From: a candidate division KSB1 bacterium
GTDB taxonomy: Bacteria > Zhuqueibacterota > Zhuqueibacteria > Residuimicrobiales > Krinioviventaceae
Length of the DNA stretch: 64,000 bases
Reading direction: 5' to 3'
Assembly (NCBI GenBank): GCA_034521575.1
Contig: JAXHMJ010000005.1
Coordinates: 1,674,001 to 1,738,000 of the forward strand
Position numbers and translations under genes: made by a program. Positions 8,082-17,252 of the stretch are shown here, piece after piece. The stretch's first letter is position 1, and every line of letters starts with the position of its first letter. The notes below the pieces were generated by a model. That model made no database searches. It was not told where the DNA came from and saw only the letters and a program-made list of their open reading frames with translations.

Positions 8082-11000
8082 TTATTTTAGCAATAAAAGC
8101 TTTCGGGTAAACTGTTTTTCATGATCCAGTCTTAGCTGATAATAATAAACACCACTCGAGACCGGTTCACCGGCGCTGCTGCCGGCGTTCCACATAATTG
8201 AGTGAATGCCTGCATTCATTTTGCGATCAATCAGTGTCTTGACCCGCTCTCCGCGGATATTGTAGATAATGAGTTCAACCCGGACATTTTTCGGCAATTC
8301 AAATCGAATGGTTGTTGACGGATTAAACGGATTGGGATAATTCTGATGCAAAGCCACACGCGTCGGCAGTGCAATTAGGGCCTGCGCCATTCCATACTCG
8401 GTTTCATAACCGTAACGGTCCACTTCCAGCAGTTTATAATAGTAGCGTTTGCCCGCCGTCACCTCGTTGTCGCGACAGGAATAAACACCCTGTTCGTTGG
8501 GCTTGATCATTTCGGGATTGATCCGGGTAAAACCGGAATTCTTATTGGCGCTCCTAAGCACATAAAATCCGGATGTGTTTACCTCCCTGGAGGTTTCCCA
8601 GGACACGACAACGTGGTTATCAATAGACTCTGCAGTAAAAGTTGACAGGTCCACAGCGTTCGGTGTGCGCAAGTGTACGTGCCAGCGCTCTTTGGTGTTG
8701 CATTCGTTATCCGAGACAACACACTCGACCACAAGCGCGGAATCCGGGAATTGTGCCTTGGTAAAGACCACCGGCAGCATCGGAGTATCTCCGGCAAAAA
8801 TATCATCAATCATCCAGGTATAATACACCGCATCGCCATTCGGATCAGAAGCTTCCACTTTGAAAGAGAGGGGTTGATTGTAATCAATCACAAGCACGTC
8901 CTCTTCCGGTTCCCGCAATGTGATTTCCGGACACATATTCTGAACACTGGTATGGATCATCACCGTACCGCTGTCGGCGGCGCCGAACTTGTCGCGGACA
9001 ATAAAGGTAATGCTATAATCACCTTCATATTCCATAGTCGGGGTCCAGGTGAACAGATAATTCTGAGCGGTATCAACGGTCGCGGATTCGGGCATATTTT
9101 TGAATTCATAATGCAGAGGATCATCATCCGCATCTTCAGCCCGGATGGAAATGTTAACCGTTTGTCCGGCTTCCACAGCTAAATTACGCGGCAGGGGCGG
9201 ACTAAATTCAGGCGCACTGTTGACCACGATTGCCGTATAGCTCACCTGAGATTCGATGGCGGCATTCTGCGGCTGCACATTGACTTGCTGCGCCCCCAGA
9301 TTGCCGGTTTGCCAGGTCACCTCGGCAATCCCTTGATTGTTTGTAAACGCGGGCAACGGTTCCTGGATCGACCCTGTTCCTTTCACCACATCAAATTGAA
9401 TGCCTTCAGCTTCCAGGACGCGGTCGAACACATCCATGGCTTTGATCTTGAGCGGTATCTCGGAAAACGGTCGAACGGTTTCCACATCCGCTGACAGTTT
9501 TTGCAATTTAATGGTTCGCGTGCTCTGAACATAACAATTGAACGTCACACTTCCATAACTGCCGGCGGTGGCGCGAATCTTGTGCAATCCCGTGACCGTA
9601 CCGGTTTTGAACACAACCGCAGCCATGCCGTTCGCATCTGTCTTGACCGGATTCAGGGTCAGCCAGGCGCCCTCGCCCACCAAAAGTTTAAACTCGACAG
9701 AAATATGGGAAATAGGTTCGCCGTTCTTTTCCGTGACCTGAACCGCAAATGAATCCGGCATAGTTTTATTGATCAGCCCGATTGTTGAATCACCGGACTG
9801 TTTGCTCACAAGACCATCGGCGGGTGGAGAAGCATAGGCCATAAAATATGTATCCGTGGGAATGCCGGTAACATTGGCGCGCACATGCTGCTCTCCCAGA
9901 ACAGGTCCCAAAACCCAATGCACGCTGACGCGCCCTGTGCTGTCCGTCCGTACCGGTTGATTTTCCTGAATACTGCCGCCGCCGTCTTCGATGGCGAATG
10001 TCACCTCAACATTTTCTACCGGATGATTCCATTCATCCAGAACCCGCAATCCAATGGGATCCGGCAGCATTTTTTCCTTTTCATAATACTGGTCCGTTCC
10101 AAAGGGGACCACGTGATGCGGCGGACCGTTGATAAAAGAGATTTCGGTTTGTACCACGATCTGATTATTGACCAGCGCCCAAACCATCACGGCTCCTACG
10201 TTGGTTGATGCCACTGAAGCCTGTATGCGTCCATTGGCATCCGTTGGTGAATCGGGTTGATCAATAAACACTTCCAGCCCGCTCGCCTGCAGCGTGACCT
10301 GCAGACCGCTCAACGGATTTTCAAATTGATCTTTTAATTCAACGACGATATTGGATTTATCCTGACCATTCGCCAGGATATCCGTAGTTGCCGTCATGCT
10401 GCTGTTTTCAGAATCCGGTTCTCCCGGCAGAGCTTCCACCGTATATGAAATCGTTCCGGGTTTTAGAGGATCCACGCCGTCATCCGACGTGACACGGATT
10501 GTACTGGTGCTCGGCGCATCTCCGAGATACACCTGAGCCGCGGCAATGCCATGCCGATTGGACAGGACATTATGACTGGTATACTGTCCGTTAATCAGAC
10601 AGTTTCCGGATTCGATCGTAAAAGTGACCGGATGCCGGGACACCGGATTGCCGTCATCATTCAGAACCAGTATTTTCAAAGAATCCGGCAAAACAGTTCC
10701 CACTTGCCCGGTGAATTCATCATCCGAATTCACGCGCTGCATGGAAACAGCCAGACTTTTGCGTCCGGAGGCAAAAAACTGCATGGGAGAGCCTTTCAGG
10801 CTTTTTCCGTCAAAGCGGGCCATGGCCTCGAATACATAATTATTTTCGCCATAATCCGTTCCCAATGTGGGTCGGACAGAGGCCATACCGTTTTCATCCG
10901 TATGAACCGTTATAGTGTTTTCACCATTAAAACGGGCTCCGGAGAATGTCATAAACTGGACGGGCCGATCCTCAAGTCCAATGCCGTTTTGATCCACGAT

Positions 11001-14000
11001 CCGCACCTTGAACGGCTCCGGCAAAGGTTCATTGATACGGCCTTTTTGATGATTCCCGCTTACATATTTTAATTCATAGGGGTCACCCGGACCGGTATAG
11101 GCGGTAAAAATCAGGGGACTGCCTATCAGGTCTCTGCCTTCATACTGGCTGCTCACCGCAACTTTTTGTTCATGTTCAGTCGGACCCATGGTATAGGTCA
11201 CAGCCACCTGTCCCCAAACATCCGTATTGCGCGTCAGGCGGGTCTGGCCGGAAAGGGTGCCGTTACCCTGAACCACCTCATACGTGACAGGATGACCGGA
11301 GATCGTATTCAGAAAGGAATCGGTCACGGTTATCTTGAACGGCTGCAACAGGGGCTGGCCGGCATCACCGGACTGGGTGTCACCGGAGACTTTCATAATA
11401 CGCGCCGGCGGACCGGGATTGCCGGTTGCTGTAAAAATGACCGGAGATCCGTCCAGGTCTTCAGCGGTGGCCACGACCACGTTTTCACCGGCCTTGGTTC
11501 CCAGTTTCAAACGTACGGAGGCATGTCCGTCCGAATCGGTTTCTACCAGCACAGTCTGCAGACCCTGAATGGTTCCGCCCCCCTGAGTTACAGCAAATTC
11601 CACATCGAATCGACGCACCGGATTTCCAAAGGTATCCAAAATTTGTATGACAAACGATTCAGGCAGCAATTGTCCCGCGGTACTGGTTTGCTGATTGCCG
11701 CTGACCATGACAATTGAGGTCGGTTTCCCGCCTGTCGCCGATGCATAAAATACAATGGGAGAATTCTGCGCACTCGGTACTACGGCATGGAACACATACA
11801 GTGAATCGCCGATAGAGGAGCCCAGTGTAGGAGTGACTCCCGCAATACCCTGGTTGTTGGTCTGAACCTGTACCGTATCCTGGCCGGAAAAATGGCCGTC
11901 GCCGGACATGACGATAAACGTAATATTCTCGCCTTCCACCGGATTGTCCTGCATATCCGTCAACTTTACCGTTAGCGGTTCATCCAGTTCTGAACTGATA
12001 TGTCCGATCTGGTCATTACCGGAAATATAATTTATTTTCCGGTTTGGCTCACCGGCGGAAGCATTGAATGTATAGGGACTGTTTTGCAGTTCGGTGCCGT
12101 TGTAAAAAGAAGAGGCTCGCAGTGCATTCGGCCCGATCTGCGGCCCCATCTGCCAGTTCACCTCGGCATAGCCGTTATTATCTGTTTGCACATTGACAGA
12201 GGCCGCCGTGTCTGAATCGGTCACACAAGCGCCCAGTCCCTGCTGAATGGTGTATTGAACCGTATGACCGGAAATCGGATTGCCGTATATATCAGTGATT
12301 TGAGTGATAATCGGCTGGCTGAGCGCCCTGTTGATAAATCCGGTTTGGTTGTCACCGGACACATAATTCAGGCGATAGGGATTCGCCGGCTGCGGTGTGA
12401 CGGTGATGGTTTCCGGGGAACCGGCCAGATGCAGTCCGTCCTGAAGCGAAGACACCCGCAGAGAATTTTGTCCGTCAGCGCCGCTGACCGTACCCATCAT
12501 CCAGGCCACACTGACCAAACCCTGTTGATCCGTTGTTTTGGAAAGGGTCGAATTCCCGGTTTGATCCAGGTCGCCGCTGCCTTGAGTAATATCAAAAGTA
12601 ACCTGATGCGCGGGCACCGGCTGATCATCAGCCGACAACACTTTGAATGTAACCGTCACTTCCTGCCCGACAACCGCACCGGGTGTGCCAACCGGAGAGA
12701 CCCGGATTAGCTGGTCAGGAACCTGTTCAACAGGACGAACCGTGAGTGTCTGATTGGTGGTCACACTTTCAAAAGTCCGAACATCTCCATTCGGGAGTTC
12801 AACCTTGACATCCACGCTGGCCGTTTGTCCGGCGCCAACATGCTGTACCATGGAACTCTGACTCTGATAGCCATTGTTTGCCAATATCTCCCGATACCCC
12901 AGCAGACTGTTCGCATCATCCAGGCCGCCTGCCTGATAAACCCAGATTTTAGCGCCGAGTCCCACAGCAATACCGTTATCATTGACGACTTTGACCTTGA
13001 CAAAGCTATTGCTGCCGCTATAATCGTTTCGGAAAAGATGATTTCGGGAGTACAGCTTACCATCAGTGATCCCGCCCCGGGCCACAGCATAAATATCGAG
13101 ATTACCGTCGTCATTCACATCAAATACACCCGAACCACGGCCGTCCGCAAAGAAGGCTTCAACGCCGCTGTTCGAGCCGGGCGCAAACGCGCCGTTCCCG
13201 TCATTAAAATATAATCTGGCCGGCTTGTATTTATCAATCCCGAACAAATCAATATCACCATCGTTATTCCAATCCCCGGTTAAAAGCCCAAAGGTCTGAA
13301 GGGAATTCACCCCGAGATTGGAAATATTAACAAATGATCCGTTGTTGTTTTGAAAAACTTCAATACGTGAGTTCGCTCCGGCATCGGAACCGACCACCAT
13401 ATCCAGATCGCCATCATTATCCACATCACACAGGCTTACCGAGTTCACACCGGCGGCCAGGGTCAGGGATGCCATGGAGGAATACCCGCCGTTCTGTGTG
13501 TTACGTGCGATATCAACACCGTCATTATGACAGATGACCAGATCCTGGTAACCATCATTATCCAGGTCTCCCGCCGTGACTGCCGCGTAACTTTTACCTG
13601 AAGAACGAAAGGCTTGTAAAATTTGTGTATTGACCGTAAAGTTGGCATTGCCGTCATTTAAATACATTTGGTGAGGCGATCCGCCATTGACCACAATAAT
13701 ATCCAAATCACCGTCTTTTTCTATATCCGTTAATGTGGCGCCTTTGGAATCCGAAGCGATATTGGAACCCAAACGTCCGGTTGCATTTGAAAAACTGCCG
13801 GTTCCGGTATTTAAATACAGATGATTGGGTTCATTGGGATAAGAGGAACTGTGATAGTTCATGACAAATATATCCTTGTCGCCATCCGCATCAAAATCAC
13901 CCGCCAGCGAGGCGTAAGAATAGGACGGATCATTCACACCACGATCCGCGCCCAATTCGTCAAAACCTCCATTCTGAGCCATAAACAAAAGATTTTCAGT

Positions 14001-14831
14001 GTCATAATCTTTGGCAAAAAAGTGTGGTGTGTACAAATCAGAGGCCCCGTCGGCATCGAAATCCGAAATCAAGACACCCTGGGCGCCCACTTTTTGATGC
14101 GCCATTTCAGCCGAGGGATCAGCAATATTGGTAAACGGATAATTGCTCGCAGGTTTATATAGTTTCAAATCTTTATAGATGACGCCGGCGTTACCGGAAC
14201 CATAAGTATCATCTTTACCCAAAAAGATGTATCCAAATGTTTCAACTTGTCCCTCGAACTCCTGCCGGGCCAACGTTTCTCCGTTCAGAGTCAGCCAGAT
14301 TTCAGTTGTAGTCCAGATAATCCGAAAGGTATAATCAGTATTGCTATTCCAATTCCGACTGTTGATACGGGTTTCCCGGCGTTCATGGGGCGCTTTTTCT
14401 CCGTAAAAGGAAGAGGAGATAAACTTGAAATCGATATTGTATTGATTGACCAGTTTTTCATCGGATTTCAGCATCACGTATGAACCCGGAGAGGGGTCGA
14501 CATCAAAAAAGGACCCGTCCCCTCTGGAATACAGAGAAATGGGGACCCAGTCATCCGTCACCTCCGGCATCATGTTGGTCAATGTGATTTCCATGGTGCC
14601 TTCCGGCGGCAGGAAATGATTCAGGTCAATCCGCAATTGCGCATTATCCCGATCGGCGGTCCAGCCGTTATTTGAAAAACTGCCTCCAAACGTGGATATC
14701 TGTCCGATGGAATTCTGATCATTGTTTCGCAACGCATGCGAATGTACAAGCACGTCATGATCCGGTTGCGCATATATAAGAGAAGTGATTATCAGCAAGG
14801 ACATCACCAGAAAAAGACATGAGCGTATCAT
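8082..14831 (-). CDS. Giant T9SS-exported protein: FG-GAP repeats, ASPIC/UnbV domain, eleven Big_1 Ig repeats
   Basis: 2249 residues with an intact frame. Residues 1-21 are a signal peptide ending IYAQ. About 22-225 form a LamG-like jelly-roll. About 230-595 hold seven FG-GAP/VCBS calcium loops such as DFDADGDKD and DVDNDGDLD. About 600-695 match ASPIC/UnbV (VGLGAKIWVYQAGG, LPNGDVRTFESV). About 700-1865 hold eleven invasin-type Big_1 repeats of ~105 residues, many opening with VSGDxQxG and containing GNPVxxxxVxF. Cadherin-like (~1868-1960), PKD-like and Fn3-like modules follow. The last ~95 residues are a T9SS sorting domain (NYPNPFNPSTTIRFELP ... SGVYYYQL ... KLLLLK). It is probably a long surface-attached stalk or adhesin. 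A GGAG ribosome site lies 5 bp before the ATG. Confidence 0.92.
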   Translation of the reverse strand: MIRSCLFLVMSLLIITSLIYAQPDHDVLVHSHALRNNDQNSIGQISTFGGSFSNNGWTADRDNAQLRIDLNHFLPPEGTMEITLTNMMPEVTDDWVPISLYSRGDGSFFDVDPSPGSYVMLKSDEKLVNQYNIDFKFISSSFYGEKAPHERRETRINSRNWNSNTDYTFRIIWTTTEIWLTLNGETLARQEFEGQVETFGYIFLGKDDTYGSGNAGVIYKDLKLYKPASNYPFTNIADPSAEMAHQKVGAQGVLISDFDADGASDLYTPHFFAKDYDTENLLFMAQNGGFDELGADRGVNDPSYSYASLAGDFDADGDKDIFVMNYHSSSYPNEPNHLYLNTGTGSFSNATGRLGSNIASDSKGATLTDIEKDGDLDIIVVNGGSPHQMYLNDGNANFTVNTQILQAFRSSGKSYAAVTAGDLDNDGYQDLVICHNDGVDIARNTQNGGYSSMASLTLAAGVNSVSLCDVDNDGDLDMVVGSDAGANSRIEVFQNNNGSFVNISNLGVNSLQTFGLLTGDWNNDGDIDLFGIDKYKPARLYFNDGNGAFAPGSNSGVEAFFADGRGSGVFDVNDDGNLDIYAVARGGITDGKLYSRNHLFRNDYSGSNSFVKVKVVNDNGIAVGLGAKIWVYQAGGLDDANSLLGYREILANNGYQSQSSMVQHVGAGQTASVDVKVELPNGDVRTFESVTTNQTLTVRPVEQVPDQLIRVSPVGTPGAVVGQEVTVTFKVLSADDQPVPAHQVTFDITQGSGDLDQTGNSTLSKTTDQQGLVSVAWMMGTVSGADGQNSLRVSSLQDGLHLAGSPETITVTPQPANPYRLNYVSGDNQTGFINRALSQPIITQITDIYGNPISGHTVQYTIQQGLGACVTDSDTAASVNVQTDNNGYAEVNWQMGPQIGPNALRASSFYNGTELQNSPYTFNASAGEPNRKINYISGNDQIGHISSELDEPLTVKLTDMQDNPVEGENITFIVMSGDGHFSGQDTVQVQTNNQGIAGVTPTLGSSIGDSLYVFHAVVPSAQNSPIVFYASATGGKPTSIVMVSGNQQTSTAGQLLPESFVIQILDTFGNPVRRFDVEFAVTQGGGTIQGLQTVLVETDSDGHASVRLKLGTKAGENVVVATAEDLDGSPVIFTATGNPGPPARIMKVSGDTQSGDAGQPLLQPFKITVTDSFLNTISGHPVTYEVVQGNGTLSGQTRLTRNTDVWGQVAVTYTMGPTEHEQKVAVSSQYEGRDLIGSPLIFTAYTGPGDPYELKYVSGNHQKGRINEPLPEPFKVRIVDQNGIGLEDRPVQFMTFSGARFNGENTITVHTDENGMASVRPTLGTDYGENNYVFEAMARFDGKSLKGSPMQFFASGRKSLAVSMQRVNSDDEFTGQVGTVLPDSLKILVLNDDGNPVSRHPVTFTIESGNCLINGQYTSHNVLSNRHGIAAAQVYLGDAPSTSTIRVTSDDGVDPLKPGTISYTVEALPGEPDSENSSMTATTDILANGQDKSNIVVELKDQFENPLSGLQVTLQASGLEVFIDQPDSPTDANGRIQASVASTNVGAVMVWALVNNQIVVQTEISFINGPPHHVVPFGTDQYYEKEKMLPDPIGLRVLDEWNHPVENVEVTFAIEDGGGSIQENQPVRTDSTGRVSVHWVLGPVLGEQHVRANVTGIPTDTYFMAYASPPADGLVSKQSGDSTIGLINKTMPDSFAVQVTEKNGEPISHISVEFKLLVGEGAWLTLNPVKTDANGMAAVVFKTGTVTGLHKIRATAGSYGSVTFNCYVQSTRTIKLQKLSADVETVRPFSEIPLKIKAMDVFDRVLEAEGIQFDVVKGTGSIQEPLPAFTNNQGIAEVTWQTGNLGAQQVNVQPQNAAIESQVSYTAIVVNSAPEFSPPLPRNLAVEAGQTVNISIRAEDADDDPLHYEFKNMPESATVDTAQNYLFTWTPTMEYEGDYSITFIVRDKFGAADSGTVMIHTSVQNMCPEITLREPEEDVLVIDYNQPLSFKVEASDPNGDAVYYTWMIDDIFAGDTPMLPVVFTKAQFPDSALVVECVVSDNECNTKERWHVHLRTPNAVDLSTFTAESIDNHVVVSWETSREVNTSGFYVLRSANKNSGFTRINPEMIKPNEQGVYSCRDNEVTAGKRYYYKLLEVDRYGYETEYGMAQALIALPTRVALHQNYPNPFNPSTTIRFELPKNVRVELIIYNIRGERVKTLIDRKMNAGIHSIMWNAGSSAGEPVSSGVYYYQLRLDHEKQFTRKLLLLK

Positions 14832-15080
14832 GAGCTCTCCTCTGATTCATTATTAGAGATAAATATTGACATTTTACACAGTTCAAACAGGAATGCAAAA
14901 ACCAGGCCGATATTTAGAATTTATAATTTTATCTTTTTCAGTTCAGGCCCCATAATGTGTTAATTTTTAATCTTTTTTGCAAGGTTTATCAACAAGGTGA
15001 GAGTTTTTTCAGCAAATTCCTTTTGCTGTTGCGCAGATGTGTTCCATCTGCTAACACGCTGTTTCAAACCGGGAATTTAA

Positions 15081-16130
15081 ACCCGGTCGGTCAAACAAGG
15101 AGCAGAGAATGACTTTTTCCGTATTCGCACCAATGTCTGGGGAAGCGTGTCCTATTCCTCGTTCACGGCAAAGGTGCGGTTTACCAATGAATTCCGCAAG
15201 TACCTGATCATTCCGGACGGCAAGGAAGGCGATTTCACGCTGGACGAGATCTTTATCGACAATCTGTACGTGAACTGGAAATCGCAGGGTGATATTCCTC
15301 TGTCCGTGACTTTGGGTCGCCAGAACCTGATCTATGGCGAAGGGTTTATTCTGCTGGACGGCAATCCCTGGGACGGTTCGCGCTCGATCTATCCCGATGC
15401 GATCAAAGTGTCGTTCAAACTGGACAACACCACTGTTGATCTTCTGGGCATTGGCGATAACCGGGTTGACAAACGTTTTCCGACAATAGCGCTCGGCGAC
15501 CTCGATAATTCGGAAGGCCTGCCGAAAAATGCAGACGAGCAACAATGGCTGAACGACAGCCATGAACAGGCACTTTGTGTATGCGGTGCAAAAACGCGAA
15601 TCATCGCGCTATGAAGGCTATTATTTTATGAAAAAAGAAGGGGCCAGGGCCTGGATCGGCAGTCCGTATGGTGATGAGGATTTGACATTGCACACTCTGG
15701 GCGGACGGGTTCAAGGTCCGGTTGAAGACAATCTCAGCCTGACCACGGAATGGGCCTACCCGTTCGGCAAACGCGGCGATTTCAATCAATCCGCTTACGG
15801 CGGCTATGCCTATTTGACCTATAACCTGAACCCTGAGAAAAAGATGAACGTGATGGGCGGATTCAATCTGCTCTCCGGCGATGATCCGTCAACGGATGAC
15901 AATGAAGGTTGGAACCCCATTTTCAGTCGCTGGCCCAAATGGAGCGAACTGTACATCTATTCCCAGGTCATGGAAACCGTACGCGGTAGGCACAAGGTCG
16001 CGTACTGGACCAACACCTTTTCTCCTTACGTCAAATACAATATGAACGTGACTCCCAATATCAGCATGCAGGCCTGTTATTACCACCTGCAGTCGCTGCA
16101 GGACGCGTCATTCTGGAATCCGGGGGCAAT
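15081..16130 (+). pseudogene. Alginate-export-type outer-membrane porin remnant, N-truncated and frameshifted
   Basis: The frame opens at 15081 after a stop, with no start codon or signal peptide. It reads ENDFFRIRTNVWG ... VRFTNEFRKYLIIPDG ... SVTLGRQNLIYGEGFILLDG, the beta-strand pattern of alginate_export (AlgE-like) porins. Near 15574 the homology passes from one frame (ending ...NDSHEQA) to the next (FVYAVQKRESSRYEGYYF), so one base is inserted or two are lost. The second frame continues with GARAWIGSPYG and GWNPIFSRWPKWSELYIYSQV to about 16130. There the porin homology breaks off in frame into a symporter tail. No functional product is expected. Its former role would have been uptake or export of uronate oligosaccharides. 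Confidence 0.75.
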
Positions 16131-16578
16131 GTGCGCGGCGACGAATTTCATCACCAAAATGGGTATCCTGGTGGCCATTGTGGACAGTCTGGTGCTGGCC
16201 TGGGGCCTGCCGCTGTTCTTTAAAGGCGGCACCGCCATCTTTTTCGGGTTGTGCGCGTCCGCGTTTCTGCCGATCTTTCTCGGCGGACTGTATCTGAAAA
16301 ACATCAGCAAAGCCGCAGCCTTGTGGAGTTTTGCGTCCGGATTTATCGTCAGTTTTTTCTAACTGTTTTTTATGCACATCAAGGAATCCGCTCCGCTGCT
16401 GTTGTGCAACGCGCTGTTCGGCAAAGATTCCCTGGTTCAGGGCAGCATCTGGCAGGTGGTCGATCCGCTGGTGATCGCCCTGCCCGTGGCTGTGATTGTT
16501 CTTGTGGTCGTGAATTTTTTCGGCAAAAAACTGCCGGACGATCATCTGGACCGCTGTTTTCAGGATATCAAATCATGA
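16131..16578 (+). pseudogene. C-terminal remnant of a sodium:solute symporter fused to the porin remnant
   Basis: From about 16131 the same frame as the porin remnant reads ILVAIVDSLVLAWGLPLFF and GGTAIFFGLCASAFLPIFLGGLY, then ALWSFASGFIVSFF. This is the last part of an SSS-family transporter. An in-frame TAA at 16360-16362 interrupts it, and the homology resumes at once with LFFMHIKESAPLLLCNALFG up to the stop at 16576-16578. The first ten or so helices are missing. The gene after it encodes the matching small accessory protein, so this was a genuine symporter operon before a deletion joined it to the porin gene. The junction position is approximate. Confidence 0.75.
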
Positions 16579-16602
16579 TCAATTATTGTCAGGAGGCCGG
16601 AA

Positions 16603-16788
16603 ATGCTTGGATTAGTATTAGGCGATTTTTCCGTTTCACTCGTTTTTATACTCACTCTTTTGAGCGCTGTTCTCTGCGTGGTGTACGGTCTGTTGAACTG
16701 GAACCGCGGCGGACTGGATGATGATAAAATCGTTCAGGAAGACCAGCAATGGGAACAAGAAGAACACGAAATAGAAAAAAATTTATAG
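16603..16788 (+). CDS. Symporter small accessory protein
   Basis: A 61-residue protein, MLGLVLGDFSVSLVFILTL..., with one transmembrane helix (residues ~8-29), a conserved VVYGLLNWNRGG segment and an acidic, Gln/Glu-rich tail. Small proteins of this form follow SSS-family sodium symporter genes and are named symporter small accessory proteins. A strong ribosome site (AGGAGG) lies 9 bp before the ATG. It is intact although the symporter just upstream is truncated. Its target could be another SSS transporter, for example the one at 51-52.5 kb, or it may simply be left over. Confidence 0.75.
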   Translation: MLGLVLGDFSVSLVFILTLLSAVLCVVYGLLNWNRGGLDDDKIVQEDQQWEQEEHEIEKNL

Positions 16789-16793
16789 AATGA

Positions 16794-16826
16794 AAAGGGC
16801 GTCGGGATTCGGCGCCTTTTTTTTTG
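16794..16826 (+). terminator. Intrinsic terminator after the symporter remnant operon
   Basis: AAAAGGGCGTCG pairs imperfectly (one bulged G, one G-T pair) with CGGCGCCTTTT and runs into nine T residues. It starts 6 bp after the stop of the small accessory protein gene. Confidence 0.75.
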
Positions 16827-16869
16827 CATCGTTGGAGTGATGCTGCCGCGCGGCGGGATGGATATGGGA

Positions 16870-17165
16870 CAGGATAACCGGATTGGCCGGATTGACAGGA
16901 TCAAAAGCCAAAGCAGGAATTCTGAAAATAAAAATATCAATCCTTTAATCATACCGAGGCATCATGACGCTTTGTTTTGAATTGTGCCGCGACCTCTCGT
17001 CACAAAGCACCGGGGAATGTATTCTGTCCGGGAATACGGGCATAGGACACAGAGTGTCCGGGCTGCATTCCGCAAGAGACTGGCGGAACGATGGAAAGAA
17101 TCCTGTCAATCCTGTCATCCGGTCCAATGAAAGGCTGCGGGGCAGCAAAGAGTTTGAGTAGAGAT
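16870..17165. repeat. Intergenic repeat bracketed by inverted ATTGACAGGAT copies
   Basis: The 464-bp gap 16789-17252 has no convincing gene. ATTGACAGGAT at 16891-16901 is repeated inverted at 17100-17110. Between them lies a degenerate left arm of the GACC...CTCGTC hairpin family (about 16990-17002). The segment 17083-17165 (GGCGGAACGATG ... ATCCGGTC ... TGCGGGGCAG) recurs in diverged form at 23683-23754, so this is a dispersed element rather than unique spacer. Confidence 0.6.
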
Positions 17166-17252
17166 GGTTTTTAGACCGGATCGGAGAATGCATGTACACT
17201 CCCTAATCGGCGGCATTCCGGTTGGACACCAAAGCCCGGCCGGAGCAACGAT

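Noticed and set aside
15051-15563. A 170-residue open frame on the minus strand opposite the porin remnant.
   Set aside because: It is the complement of a sequence with clear porin homology on the plus strand and has no recognisable domain or ribosome site.
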